From: Apricaphanius iberus
Lineage: Eukaryota; Chordata; Actinopteri; Cyprinodontiformes; Aphaniidae
Direction: 5' to 3'
NCBI GenBank assembly: GCA_028564705.1
Contig: JAPXFQ010002814.1
Span: forward strand, 1,798,001-1,862,000
DNA: 64,000 nt
Shown: one piece after another, positions 32,127-43,649 of the stretch
Position numbering within the stretch: the first letter of the stretch is position 1
Layout: each line of letters begins with the position of its first letter
The notes under the pieces: generated by a model
The model's database searches: none
Told to the model about the DNA's origin: nothing
The model's input: only the letters and a program-made list of their open reading frames with translations
Position numbers and translations under genes: made by a program

Positions 32127-32917
32127 CTAAGGCAAGGCAAGGCAATTTTATTTATATAGCACACTTTCAACACAAGGTAATTGAAGGTGCTTTACATGAT
32201 TCTGTAGTAAAGAAACAAAACATACGATAAAGGCATAGAGAGTAAAAACAGCAATTAGGAATAGGACAGAAAACAGCATATAAGTATGAAATTTAAAAAC
32301 AGCAATTGAGCATAAATCATGAGATTCAATAAAAAAGAATATTAGGGAGCCATTATAGTAGTTAACTCAAAGGCAGCTTTGAACGGATAAGTTAAAGTTT
32401 TGCTTTAAAGCAGTCCAGTGTTTCAGCAGCTTTGCAGTCATCAGAAAGTTTGTTCCAGATAAGAGGAGCATAGAAACAGAAAGATTCTTCTCTGTGTTTG
32501 TTAATTATGAATAAGTTAGAGTTGGAGGACCTTAATGGCCCAACATATTTTGATGCTAACCCATTCAATGATTTATAGATTAATGAAAGCCATTTGAAGT
32601 ATATTCTCTGAGCTACAGGGAGCCATTGTAATGACTTTAGAACTGGGGTGATGTGCCCTACTTTTCTAGTTCTACTGAGGATGCGGGCAGCTGCAGCTGT
32701 GTGATTGACTTTTTAGGCAGAGCTGTGAGGACGGTGTTGCAGTAATCAATCCGACTAAAGATAAATGCATGGATGAGTTTTTCAAGACCCTGTTGCAACA
32801 TTAGTCCTTTAATCCTAGAGATGTTCTTTAAGTGATAGAAGGCTGATCTTGTTATTGCCTTTATGTGACCCTGGAGGTTCAGGCCTGAGTCCATTATTTC
32901 ACCTAGACTACACACCA
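32127..32917 (-). mobile_element. L2-type LINE, 3' end and C-terminal reverse-transcriptase part
   Basis: The 3' tail on the minus strand ends in repeats of AAGGC/GCCTT after a TTATTTATATAGCAC-type motif. Upstream the minus-strand frame reads GEIMDSGLNLQGHIKAITRS, FYHLKNISRIKGLM, EKLIHAFIFSRIDYCNTVLT and LPKKSITQLQL, the thumb-side region of an L2 (Maui-like) reverse transcriptase. The frame is broken and interrupted at 32917 by a Harbinger element. Confidence 0.82.
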
Positions 32918-33118
32918 GAGGCCGTATTCACAAAGAATCTTAGGGCTAAAAGTAGGTCCTAACTGCCAAATTTAGGAGTAACTCCTAAAAAATGTGGGCG
33001 TGTCACTCACAATTCACAACCACTTTTAGGCCTAAAAGTAGCTCCTAAGTCTGGGAGTCCTTTAAAGAAGTCAAGAGGACTCCTAACTCCCTAAGACCTA
33101 TTCACAAAGACTCCCAAA

Positions 33119-33450
33119 ATGGCTGCACCCAGACGCAATGTGTTGGACACTCTGGATGATTTGGAATTAACCAAACAATACAGACTAAATCGTTTATTGC
33201 AAATGTAACAACCCGATCAGTCCAGAAATTAAATGTTTAGCGAAACTAAGATATTTAGCCACAGGGAAAATGCAACTTTTCAACGCGGACGACTTGTGTA
33301 TATCACAACCATCTATCAGCCGATCAATCCACCAATCTCTTAAAGCGCTCTCTTGACCACACATTATCCAACAATTAATCCGTTTCCCATTAGACATCCA
33401 GCAACTGCATCAAATTAAAGCCAATTTCATGGCGATTGAAGGTATGCCGG
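33119..33450 (+). pseudogene. HARBI1-like transposase N-terminus of Harbinger copy 2
   Basis: ATG at 33119 opens [20 protein letters not shown] and meets a stop within about 30 codons. A shifted frame continues [20 protein letters not shown] and [19 protein letters not shown]. The catalytic part is absent, as in copy 1. Confidence 0.7.
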
Positions 33451-33459
33451 GGATGCACA

Positions 33460-33810
33460 AAGAAGAAAACCTGCACGTCTTCCAATTTATGCAACATATG
33501 TAGGGAATGCCTATATGACGGACATTGCCTACCTGTTGCAGCAGCATCCTTTTTATAAGCAGCGATCTCGAGCCGACACTGGGACTGTAGAGAATACCAT
33601 CTCTTCTCACAGTCTTCTGCCTTTCGAGACACCGCTGGATAAGATGCATTTATGTTTCTGCTCATTTCCATCCATGCCTTCCTTTTCTTTTTATTCGTAA
33701 TACCAGCTCCGAATTGCCCTTAGAGGACAGTCCTCCTCTCCAGTACCAACTGCGCCAGTAGTAATAATTGGTCCTGCGACCAGTTAGGTTTCCTTGTTCT
33801 TTTCTTGCCA
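33460..33810 (-). pseudogene. Myb/SANT-like protein of Harbinger copy 2, broken
   Basis: On the minus strand ATGAATGGCAAGAAAAGAAC opens [20 protein letters not shown] in frame with LAQLVLERRTVL, where a TAA stop interrupts. The rest continues as [20 protein letters not shown] and [20 protein letters not shown]. Copy 1 has AAA at the stop site but has lost the start, so the two copies are broken in different places. Confidence 0.75.
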
Positions 33811-33934
33811 TTCATTTTCAGTTCAAGAGGTGCTTTTCACGGTAGTGGGGGGGTCTGTTTAAGATGTGGCTGATGTGCTCAATTGACAGCCTAATTGTTT
33901 ACAGCCTACTTGCAATCACTCCCTTAATATGATG

Positions 33935-34042
33935 CATCCATCCATTATCTATACTGCTTTCATCCAATTCAGGGTCGCATGTAGGGGGAGGGCTGGAGCT
34001 TATCCCAGCTATCAGCTGGCGTTACGCAGGATAATATGATGC
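33935..34042 (+). repeat. RTE-like retroelement tail inside Harbinger copy 2
   Basis: ATCCATCCATTATCTATACT through CAATTCAGGGTCGCATG to CTTATCCCAGCTATCAGC, followed by the flank TAATATGATGCATC. Same insertion and same flank as in copy 1. Confidence 0.72.
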
Positions 34043-34462
34043 ATCTCACGTTTTTTCGTTTTTAAACTTTACCGTCTCTGTAAGTAGGTTATTGTGTGTT
34101 AGTTGTATGAAGAGTCAGTCTCGTGGCCGACATAAAGATGTCATCGTGCATTATTTCTGCTATTTACGCTGTTCATAATTACGCTTTAATCATCATTGAA
34201 ATTTTCCATTTCTTGGTTTCACACATCTCATTCAACAACCAATCACACTGCTGTCCGTTTATTTACTCATGCATAGGAAAGGACGTTTTCCATAGCAACA
34301 GGACGTCACTCCTAACTTTCTTTTAGGGATTTGTCCTACGTAAAAGTAGTTCCTAGTGCGTTTGTGAATAGGTTTTAGACAACAACTCCTATGTAAGACC
34401 TTTTAGCACGAGTTAGGAGTAACACCTAGCGGTAAGATAAGATTCTTTGTGAATACAGACCC

Positions 34463-34640
34463 TGATCCATAGTGTCTAGCTGGATTAACTGAAGCTGTGT
34501 GCTGACTCTCTCTTTTTCTACTTTTAGTCCAAAAATAATTACTTCACTTTTGCCTCTGTTCTGCTGGAGAAAGTTGTTGGACATCCAGCTAAGGATTTGT
34601 TCAATGCTTTCATTTAGGGTCTGAAACACATTATTTCAGA
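34463..34640 (-). mobile_element. L2-type LINE, upstream part beyond the Harbinger insertion
   Basis: The minus-strand frame reads ESIEQILSWMSNNFLQQNRG, KSEVIIFGLK and VSTQLQLIQLD, which in L2 proteins comes directly before the LG.IMDS.LNL motif found at 32890. The two parts are one LINE copy, cut by Harbinger copy 2. The 5' limit near 34640 is approximate. Confidence 0.78.
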
Positions 34641-34927
34641 GAAGAATCATTTAAGTGTAACAAGAACCATAAACAAAAGAGGTCTGTAAGGGACTGATGT
34701 ATCTCAAAGAGAATTAAAGTCAATCCACTGCTTTCCAGTTTTTGAACCCAAATAACGTGTTACTGGCGTCATAGTGACTTTTAAAGGAGATAGTTAGCTT
34801 CAAGGTGTAATGTAGCAATGACTATCACTCCACTGAGCTACATGAAGGATATATGGCAAAAACACATTGGGAACACTACGGTTTTGTTTTTCATCTTGAG
34901 CAGTTTATTTCAGCCTTGGATACTGTC

Positions 34928-35115
34928 TTTGGAGGGGGCGTCACGTGGCTTAGTGGCTAGTGCCGGTGCCCCATGTGCGGAGGCCTCAGTCCTCAACGTG
35001 GCTGTCTGCGGCTCGAGTCCCGTCCCGGCTGCCCAATGTCACATGTCTTTTACCACTTCAAATCTGTTATTCACTGTCAAATAAAGGTCACTGTGACCCC
35101 AAAAGCCTTTAAAAA
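34928..35115 (+). repeat. tRNA-derived SINE
   Basis: CACGTGGCTTAGTGGCTAG (A-box-like), GGCTCGAGTCCCGTCCCGG (B-box-like) and CTGTCAAATAAAGGTCACTG with an A-rich end near AAAAAAGGAAAATAAC form a familiar fish SINE on the plus strand. It is a tRNA relative and not a functional tRNA gene. Confidence 0.75.
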
Positions 35116-37034
35116 AGGAAAATAACTAAATGGGGAAGGGTGCACCATCATAGATCAAAGCTCTTATTCAGAAACTTCACAGCCAGTTTTATCCTTTTTT
35201 CGCAAAACCTCTAAAAACCAATTAAATATGATTAACTATTTTGATACGCAAAAATACAAGGTTATATTTACTATTTCCTGCACCTTAGCAAAATTGATGG
35301 ACAGTCTCGGGTAGCATTGCAGGTAGAGTTGTTGGTGTACTTTGGTCTATCGAACAATGGACAGTGGCCAGACTTCTTTTGATCCTAGTTATTGTAGTTA
35401 AAGTATTAGATACAATTTTTTTTCAGACATCAAATTCGCATTTTACCCATATGAATGGAAGATGGCTCACACATGTAAGTTGCAAGGTACTCTATATAGA
35501 CCCCACATCTTCTGGGGTTTTGCCATTTTGGCTTCCTTTGTGAAATGTCACCAGTGTTAAGTTAGGGTCTAAACTGGCAATTTATGAACAGTTTATGCCA
35601 CCACCCCAAGGGGGTAAAGAAGATACCCCTATTGGTCGTATGAATGGATGTATCTGAATTGGCAAACCTGTTGGAAAAACCTTGAGTCTGGTTTCAGTTT
35701 TGCAGAGATTATCTAGTTTTAGTCAGAATTTTTCAGCCTCATCTCAAAACAAGAGTGAAAAGATCAGAAGAGATAAGTTAGGGCAGATATGACTAGACAG
35801 TGTCTTAATTGTGTTCTTAACAGATCTGTTCATGTCAGATGTGATGTTTCATCACTGCCCTGTGCCTCCTAGGACAGACTTTATCAGAGTAGCTTCTTAT
35901 CTGAGGGAAAGGTGGCTACTAATCTAGAAACAAATCTCACAAAACCTGATTATGTGTCCCTCTGACAGAAGGGTGGTGGAGGGGGGATGGAGATGTAAGA
36001 AGGTAAGGGAGAAAGAAAGGGAAGTCAACCTGAAATTGCAACTTGCCATCTGTTCTGATTTTTTTTCTTACAAGCAATGAATTATACTTTTTTGCCCCTT
36101 AAAAATGAATTTGACGGAGGCCTTTATGTATCCTAAGCTTTTTAAGGCAGCACCATTGTTAATCAAACTGCAGCTCTCAGGTTACCACAAATTCCCCTCT
36201 CTCAGTATGCAAAGGGTCTCGACCTTTTATGTGTTTGCTCTCTCCTCTGTCAATTCACCCCTTGTTGTTTAAGTGCCCCACAGTAGTTTCCACTTCACCA
36301 CTGTCAACTTTGCGGCCACCAAAGATGACCAGGCTGTTTAAAGTGTTTGGCATTTTTCAATGCAATATTTTCTATTTAGCTCTTAACATTGTTGTTTTAG
36401 GATTTGTGCACTGGGTGACAAAAGTTGCCTCCAAGGAATTCAGTAAAGAAAACTTTGCTTTGAGGGGCGCTTTTAAGGCTGTTTTCCCTGCTTTTTTATT
36501 AGATTGTGCCAAGGGATGTTGACTGGTATTTTGGACTTAATTTATCTCTGTTTATATTGCCTGGGGCATAAATTACAAAGTTATGTCTGCATCTTTGCAG
36601 AAACACTGTGACACATTTTTCTCCAGAGATAAGACCAAAAGCATGCTTGTAGGTGCAAAAAGTCGCACTGATATGTGTAGGATTTCTTCTGACTAACAAC
36701 ATCTGTGTGAAAGAAAGTGAAAGTGCATTTTAGTATAGTTTTTGAATCAAGTCATGTTTTTTTATATTCCTTCACCCTTCACTTAAACATGTAACGCTCA
36801 ATTACAAAGAAGTGTTCAAATATATTGAATACATTTACAAAACAGTTCAAATGATTTTGCTATCTATAAGGTCCTCGTACACAACGCAAAACAGATGGAT
36901 GGATTCAGGATATGATGTGAAATACTGGGAGATGTTTCCTTCTTTACTGTTCCTATTAGAAATTTAACTAATAGCCCTGAGTTTGAAATCTGACTCAGAG
37001 TTTGGCAGTATAGGATATTATGGCCTCATTTTTA
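35116..37034. other. Intergenic, nothing recognised
   Basis: Mixed-composition DNA without exons or clear repeats. The open frame at 36229-36522 is unrecognised. The stretch at 35750-36230 is less AT-rich and could be conserved non-coding DNA. Confidence 0.35.
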
Positions 37035-37255
37035 TAGGTCAGACAGATCGGGAAAGAAGCTCTGGAGAAGTTTAAAGCGGGGTTAGTTTATTAAAGGATA
37101 TTTCAAGCATTGAACATCTCACAGAGTACTGTTAAATCTATTTTCTCGAAAGGGACAGAGCATGGGACTACAAACCTACCGAGAAATGGCTATAAACCTA
37201 AACTTAAGGAACTGCTGAGATCCACACCTTAAGTGGAAGGTCTCGTTCATAAAAT
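37035..37255 (+). pseudogene. Tc1-like transposase relic, N-terminal part
   Basis: GACAGATCGGGAAAGAAGCT, AGAAGTTTAAAGCGGGGTTA and CATTGAACATCTCACAGAGT, then CTACAAACCTACCGAGAAAT, match the first helix-turn-helix region of the Tc1 family also seen at 25918 and 57880. Only about 200 bp remain and the frame is broken. Confidence 0.7.
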
Positions 37256-38623
37256 CATTTAAAAAAAAACATTTTTTTTCAACACAATCAGTCACTCTCA
37301 GTTGTATAAGCATGCTGCATATGAATATTTTCTCTAAACTTTATTCCCTGCATCAGTTAAAGAAAGAAAATAGACCAGAAAACATGTGAGTCTAAATAAT
37401 GCTGTCCATTGAACATAATCTGGCTTGGTACAGCCCACAGGAAGGATGCAACGTTGTTGCCAGGGAGCAGAGCCGTAGTAATGAGACCTAAAGGCCTTAC
37501 AGTACTGGCTTTGCCTCAAAGCTGTATTTAAAACCAGGATCAGTCCCAAAAGGTGGAACACCAGTTCCCAGGCTACTGTAAGTGAAAAATAAGTTGTTCA
37601 CCCAAAGTTTCACTTTTTAAGTATTGTGTTAAAACGCCCCATGACAATGAAATGCACTTCCTTGGCTAACACGCTAATATCTGTAACCCCATCCACCCAG
37701 AGATGAAGCTTGTTTAACTATCCTCAAACCTAACCTAAGCTTCAAACCACAAACTGTAATATCAGCAGCCCGGTAGCTAAATCTCCCTGTCTAAGGAAGC
37801 TGGGTAGGCTGTTAGCCTACCCGCTCCCCAGCGGGCAGCGGGGGCTCAATCCGAACGGACTATGACCACATATTAGACAAGATGACTCAGCATGTCACTA
37901 AGCAAGCCACCAAATCGTATTGTCTCTCCCTACCCACTGTAGTGCTGAACTGAAATATATAACAATAATAGTGAGGCGAAGGATTTTGTTCACACAAACA
38001 GACACAGACGGCATTATTTGATACCAGAGAACATGAAAATTCATAGAAACACCTGTAGCTTTCATTCAAGCAAGTGAAATATAAGCCTTGATCTTTAAAG
38101 CAACCAGTTTCCTCCAGAACAGACATCAGAATTCATGATTTCTATTTTTATTGCATATTGATCCATTCGTTTTTCTTTTATTTTGGTTATTCATTTATTT
38201 GAATCAGTAGTGTTTTTGTTACTAACTTGGGTGATTAAATGTTTGTCTTATTTTTATCCCTCTTTTGAAAATTAACTTTTGTATTTTGGAAAGTCACTGT
38301 TTGTCAATTTATTCTATATTACATACATTTGCCAGATTTTATGTTCAACATACGTCTAGAACAAACTCCTTTTTGTTTATTCACCTTAGCCTTACCTGGG
38401 CTTGTGCTAAACTACCAGACTGATATATTTGGCTATTAATATAGTTAATGACTTGTCAGGTGGTGACCCGTTTATAACAATTTTTCATAACTTATTAATC
38501 TTATTGATTGCCATAAGCAATCCTTTAACTATTCATTGCCAAATAGCTGCATTTCTTCAAATACTCAACAGTATTGATGGACATGTTTTCCTATTATACT
38601 TTTCAGTTGGTGTGTAAATGTTT
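37256..38623. other. Intergenic, no gene; one strong hairpin
   Basis: AT-rich with a perfect 9-bp stem hairpin GGGTAGGCTgttAGCCTACC near 37802-37822. No coding signature. Confidence 0.4.
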
Positions 38624-39062
38624 CAAAGCAATTCTCCAACGGGACAGCAGGGGGTGCTGGCCTTTTCTAGCGGATCTGCCTGTCTTTGCAGTGATGTTTC
38701 TGGTTCAACTAGAATTTATTTACTTCAGTTTGTAAACATACATGAACTCAAGAAGCAATGGCCAATAGAAAATGTATTTTGATTGAACTGGAAATTACAA
38801 GTGCAGCTCATAAAATGCACCAAAAATGCATGTAAACACAGCTGTCTGTTTTTCTCTTCTCTTCTCCACCTTGTGTTCAAAATCGCCAAAAGACAAAATT
38901 AGATAAACTGGACTTCCAATATAAAGCACCTGGAGCCCCAACACTGAATTAGCTACTAATTACATCAACTACAGAGCACCTTCTGTGGGTCACAGATATG
39001 GCGTTGCATCTATCTCTTCCGACATAGACTGAGAAGTATAAACTAGGCTTTAGACAGTCGGA
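38624..39062. repeat. Interspersed repeat 'A', uninterrupted copy
   Basis: AAAGCAATTCTCCAACGGGA, AAGTGCAGCTCATAAAATGC and AATCGCCAAAAGACAAAATT, then ATAAACTGGACTTCC and AAGTATAAACTAGGCTTTAG. It gives the intact order of the repeat broken at 21310/22921. It runs straight into a LINE tail at about 39170. Confidence 0.7.
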
Positions 39063-39169
39063 GGACGTATTGACCACTTTTCTTCACTTTGCTACTATTC
39101 TCTTCTACTACTCTCCAGTTGCATTATTTCTGTTATTTCAATTGTTGACTTTGTTTTTCTCTCGATAGA

Positions 39170-39728
39170 AGCTACGCCTGGTCTGGCATCGTGCTCAGCT
39201 GCAATGCCTTACTGGTTGGGGGCAACGACTGGGATCAAGCTCCCAGTAACTGAACATCCTCCATGCCCTGTTACCAACTTTTTACTTTCTTTAAAAAAAA
39301 GTATTCTTACATCAGTTCTTTTGTTCTTTTTGTGTCTCTGCTCTGTCTTCTTCCATCCCCTGTCGGTTAAGGGAGATGGCCGCTCAGACCGAGTCAGGTT
39401 CTGTTAGAAGTTTCTTCCTGTAAAAGGGTACAGGGTGTCAAAGGTTTTCCTCTCCACTGTCACTATATGGTTCCTCAGTATGAGGAATTGCTGTGAAGTA
39501 AACAACACAATGCAGGCGACTGTCTGTTGTCGCTATATGTTCATTCAGGAGGAGTGAATGCTGCAAGGCAATGGCTCGAAACAATCTGCTAGCGATTCAT
39601 TAAAAAGAAAACTTTAAACTGATTGGAATTTATTTACAATAGAACTGAAATTACTTTTCCTGTAAATTTCCTTGAGATGACATCTGTTATAAATTGGCAC
39701 TATATAAACAAACTGAACTGAACTGAAA
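39170..39728 (+). mobile_element. LINE 3' tail (L2/Rex-like)
   Basis: The 3' UTR text GGGAGATGGCCGCTCAGACC, GTTAGAAGTTTCTTCCTG and TCCACTGTCACTATATG, and the terminus TTGGCACTATATAAACAAAC with GAACT repeats, are hallmarks of a common fish non-LTR tail. No reverse-transcriptase frame is kept. Confidence 0.7.
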
Positions 39729-40061
39729 TAACTAAAAGACATTTAGAGGATAAAACAAGTACTTAGAATTACGCTGTTTTAAGTAAAATTAACAATCCAC
39801 ATTTCTCTGAGGTGTTTTTTCCCCTCTCAAATGGGGACAAGAAAGCCAGTTAAAGTTTGTATGAAGATGAATGGAGCTAAATACTGGGAAATCCTGAAAT
39901 AGAAAAAAAAAACATTTGAAAAAAAAAATGAACAAAAAAATCATTATTTAGATGTGGTAAGCTTGTGGAGAAATAGATGTGTCATTATATAGAGAAATAA
40001 ATTGGCAAATGCTAACATCACTCTTAAGCATTTGATTCGAAATAAAAAAATTAAGATTAAA

Positions 40062-40063
<2 letters not shown>

Positions 40064-40147
<84 letters not shown>
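40064..40147. repeat. Perfect (AAT)28 microsatellite
   Basis: 84 bases of uninterrupted AAT. It produces a poly-isoleucine open frame on the minus strand that is an artefact. Confidence 0.97.
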
Positions 40148-40149
<2 letters not shown>

Positions 40150-41995
40150 AATCATCCATTATTTCCCCTGTACTTCACAGTTCTGGAAACACATCACCTC
40201 TTGTAAGTTTATGTTTAGTTTGGCTGGAACGTTCTTCTAAAGGGGCACAATTTTCAATACAAAAGGGGAGAATTTAGGAAAAGAGATGGTTCATAGACAG
40301 TATACAGAGAAAAAAACCCCATCCCTCTAAATCCACCAACTAGTGACATTCAGATGCACTTATTTACAGATATCAATGTAGTTCCACGCAGGTTTCCGCT
40401 TTCTCCAAACTATATTTCAATCAAAGTAGAACCATGTTTGGTTGCGCACACACCTATACAGTCGATCATAGAGCAGAATATATTTCTTCCAATTCCCCTC
40501 CTCTCTCCTGGAGATTGTACCCTGTTATCTCCTGCTATCGTCAGCTCCCCTATTGAAATATCTTCATTTTCTCTGACTCTCCACCTCTCACACCTTTATT
40601 GGTGGTCTGAATCTGGTAGGTATCCATCAGGGGCCCTCACTTAGCCCAGTGATGCCTCAGTGGTCGTGAACAATGGTGGGCCAAAGACAGTCAAGTTTTC
40701 TTGTGTTTAGATGTGTGTGTGGGCGTGGGTGTGTAGGTGAGTTGAATATGCACCTATGTCTGTTTTTAATCATGCATATTACATCTGCATCAACAGGGTG
40801 CATGTACAGTATTAGGAAATGCAGGTTCACTTTTTCATACGGGCTGACTGTGGAAGTACTTATGTATGCTTTTACATTTTTATGGCCTAATGGTTTCTCA
40901 TTGGAGGGCGTTGTGGGAACGATAATGCCTTGAAAGGTTGTGGGTGGATGCCAGTGAATGTAACCTTCTTTGTCTAAACTGGTCAGAGCTGAATGCAGAA
41001 AGTTCCTTGTTCTGAGTTTACTCTGGATACTCAGCCTGTTTGTTTCCTTTGAGTGAAGCTTCTTTCACTCAATGATACACTGACGAGGCGAGCTTTGCAA
41101 CTTAACAATGCATAACTCAGTGGCAGAGGAGCACAACCCTCTGTCAAGGATTTAACGCTTCGGGTTACTAAATGCACTTTTCCAGATAAAAAGGTGACAC
41201 TCAACAGGATTTTGAATCAATGAGGAAGTTGACATAGGTATAATTCATGAGAAAGAACTTTCACCCATGGTTTCACAAAGGGAAATATGCACTTTGAAAC
41301 CCATTTTACGTTACTCTATAATTAGAGTGACAAAGTGTGTTAACAAAATTTTCCCCTGTGCCTTCTTGTGCTTACACTAATATGATATGGGATTCATAAT
41401 AATTCCCAGTCAGATCTCCAGAGCCTTGTTTACTCCTGGCTGGAGTGCAAGGTTCTGCTTTCACCATTATGGTAAGGTTTCTGATTGTTTTTTTGTTTGC
41501 AAATAAGAGAGTTTTTTCAGCCCTTGAAGGTCTTATAACACATTTAAGAACACTTTAGGAAAATCCGCAGGACACAAAAGCTCTGGCGTACCTAGTAAGA
41601 AATATTTGTGATTATTAAAAGAGAAATTAACATTTATTTCATATTTCAATATTTAATTCAAATAAATATCAACTGATATGTGTAAAAAAAAGTGCATATA
41701 TCTCATGCTAAATTATACATTTTTAAGGTGTTTAGGAGTTTACAAAGTGACCCCCCTATTTCCACTACAATACCTGAGAAGTCACAGTGGATCATTACAG
41801 GTTGTTGAGATGTAAAAAGTGAGATCATAAAAAAAAAAATCATTTGATCATTTCCACAATCAGTGGAACTGATTGTTTTTTTTTTAATTCTGTTTCTGGT
41901 CACCACTTCATTACAGGGTAAGCAAAGAAACATAGATTCATAGATTAAAATATCAATACCACCTATATAGAATAGTATAAAATACGAACATTTAG
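40148..41995. other. Intergenic, nothing recognised
   Basis: Moderately AT-rich. No exons or clear repeats. The stretch at about 40960-41200 is of mixed composition and could be conserved non-coding DNA, which needs alignment. Confidence 0.35.
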
Positions 41996-42238
41996 AGACG
42001 GCTGTAGCTCAAGGGTAGAGTTGGCCTGCGACCTGGAAATCATGGGTTCATTTCCTGCTTCCACATGCTGATTGTACAAAATGGCAGCCTTGCCTCTGTC
42101 AGCGTGCCCCAGGGCAGATGTGGCTACAATCCTAGCTTGCTTCCACCAGTGTGTGAATGTGAGTGTAAGTGAATAGTGAAATTCTTAAGTGCTTTGAGAG
42201 TTTCAAAAAGCTAAATGCAATCCATTATTATAATAAGG
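41996..42238 (+). repeat. tRNA-derived SINE
   Basis: GGCTGTAGCTCAAGGGTAGA (A box), GGGTTCATTTCCTGC (B box), CACCAGTGTGTGAATGTGAG and the tail AAGTGCTTTGAGAGTTTCAA follow the standard order of a very common fish SINE. Confidence 0.85.
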
Positions 42239-42407
42239 CAGGGGTGTAAACCCACTCATGCACAAGGGAGAGCATGGAAAACATTGAAGGGTCCCAGCTG
42301 AAATTAGCAGCAAACACTGCAGACTCCACATTGATATTGAGCTTTATAAAAAAGAATATCCATAAAGACAGAATTTTAAATACCATTTGCATATATTTTA
42401 TTGGTTC

Positions 42408-42645
42408 CACTGTCGCTACGTGCTTGCTTAGTATGAGGGATTGTAGAGGAATTGCTGTGGTTGGAGTCTGCATGATCCGGGCATAATCTCACGTCGATGA
42501 CTCATCGTAATCTGCTGGGATTCCTTACATAGAAAACTTTTAACTGATTGGAATGTTTGTTTAATTGTATTTAAATGACTTTTGTTGTAAATTGCCTTAA
42601 GATCACATTTGTTGTGAATTGGTGCTATATAAATAAAAAACAGGT
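42408..42645 (+). mobile_element. LINE 3' tail (same type as 39170-39728)
   Basis: TTCCACTGTCGCTACGTG, AACTTTTAACTGATTGGAAT and GTGAATTGGTGCTATATAAA parallel the tail at 39480-39720. The junction with upstream sequence suggests 5' truncation, as is usual for LINE copies. Confidence 0.7.
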
Positions 42646-43649
42646 GAATATACATGTATAGTTCAGTACAATGCCAAATTCAAAATTATTGCAGACATAT
42701 CTAGATGCATAAAATGTGAATTTTCAACAGGAAACATTGTTGGCTGATAGCACACTACTAAAGTTCCAGGTCAAACAGAAACAATCTTTGAGATTGCAGC
42801 AACCATTGAAGACGTGTTCGAAACTGCTGACAAGAAAATGGAAAAATAAGGAAAAAACACAAAGTCAAGGAAAAAGAAAACCCAGTTTGCTATCAGATAA
42901 ATGGAGAAACAAGGAGAGACATCAGTGTTGAACATCTCTATCAGGGTGTTATGGGAAAATATTTTAGCCCTTCAGTAACAGACAATAACAGCTTGGAAAT
43001 TGTTAAACATTGTTGCAGATAGAGAGCGCTATCTGAAAGTGAGATCAGATGTGAGCTGCTACTGAGATTAAAGGTACCATGATGCGATCAGAGCGTTAGG
43101 AGCCAATAAGAGGTTAGTTTGAATGAATGCTATGGCCAAAGCGTTAAATACCTACTTAAATCTCTCTTAAGTCCATCCACAAATACTTGAGGCTTTTGAG
43201 GATTTAACTGGAATATCGAAACACTGATAAAAACACCAGAAAAACACAGTTTCTAAAGAGTAAGCAGAGCCAGACTTGCTTTTAGCCCATATACCCACCT
43301 AGCCAGTTCTGCTATCTTTGCCTCCAGCATACCTGCAATTTTACAGTCCACACAAACTCCACTTGTCACAAAGGAAACAACTGAGACATCAAAAATGTTT
43401 GGAGAATAAACAGGAAGATCTGTGTTTTAAAATGTTTTATCAGGTATTAGTTTTTATCACTGTGTGCATGTGTGATTTGTTTTGCAGGAGTTCACGACCT
43501 CACTTGGCATTCAGTCAAAGGGAGGTGCAGGAAGGCACCTTTCCTGGGATCCAAAATGTTTCAACCTACATGAGACAAGAAATAAGCCAACAAAATTTAC
43601 AGTTTTAACTAACAACCTAGACTTTTTGTAGCTCCACTACTGCCTATGA
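42646..43649. other. Intergenic, nothing recognised
   Basis: AT-rich; open frames at 42716-42931 and 43318-43608 carry no known motif. Confidence 0.35.

Larger units (their letters stand above)
32918..34462. mobile_element. Harbinger-type derivative, copy 2 (1545 bp, opposite orientation)
   Basis: Ends GAGGCCGTATTCACAAAGAA and, inverted, GGGTCTGTATTCACAAAG. Content mirrors copy 1: the HARBI1-like N-terminus on the plus strand (ATG at 33119), the Myb/SANT-like gene on the minus strand (about 33460-33810) and the same retroelement tail. It splits an L2 LINE. The ends are slightly more diverged from each other than in copy 1. Confidence 0.85.

Noticed and set aside
34930..35010. Possible tRNA gene
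   Set aside because: Same reasoning: tRNA-related head of a SINE with a repeat tail.
39944..40159. Minus-strand open frame with 29 isoleucines
   Set aside because: It is the translation of the (AAT)28 microsatellite, not a protein.
42000..42070. Possible tRNA gene
   Set aside because: A and B boxes are present but there is no cloverleaf acceptor pairing, and the typical SINE body and tail follow.
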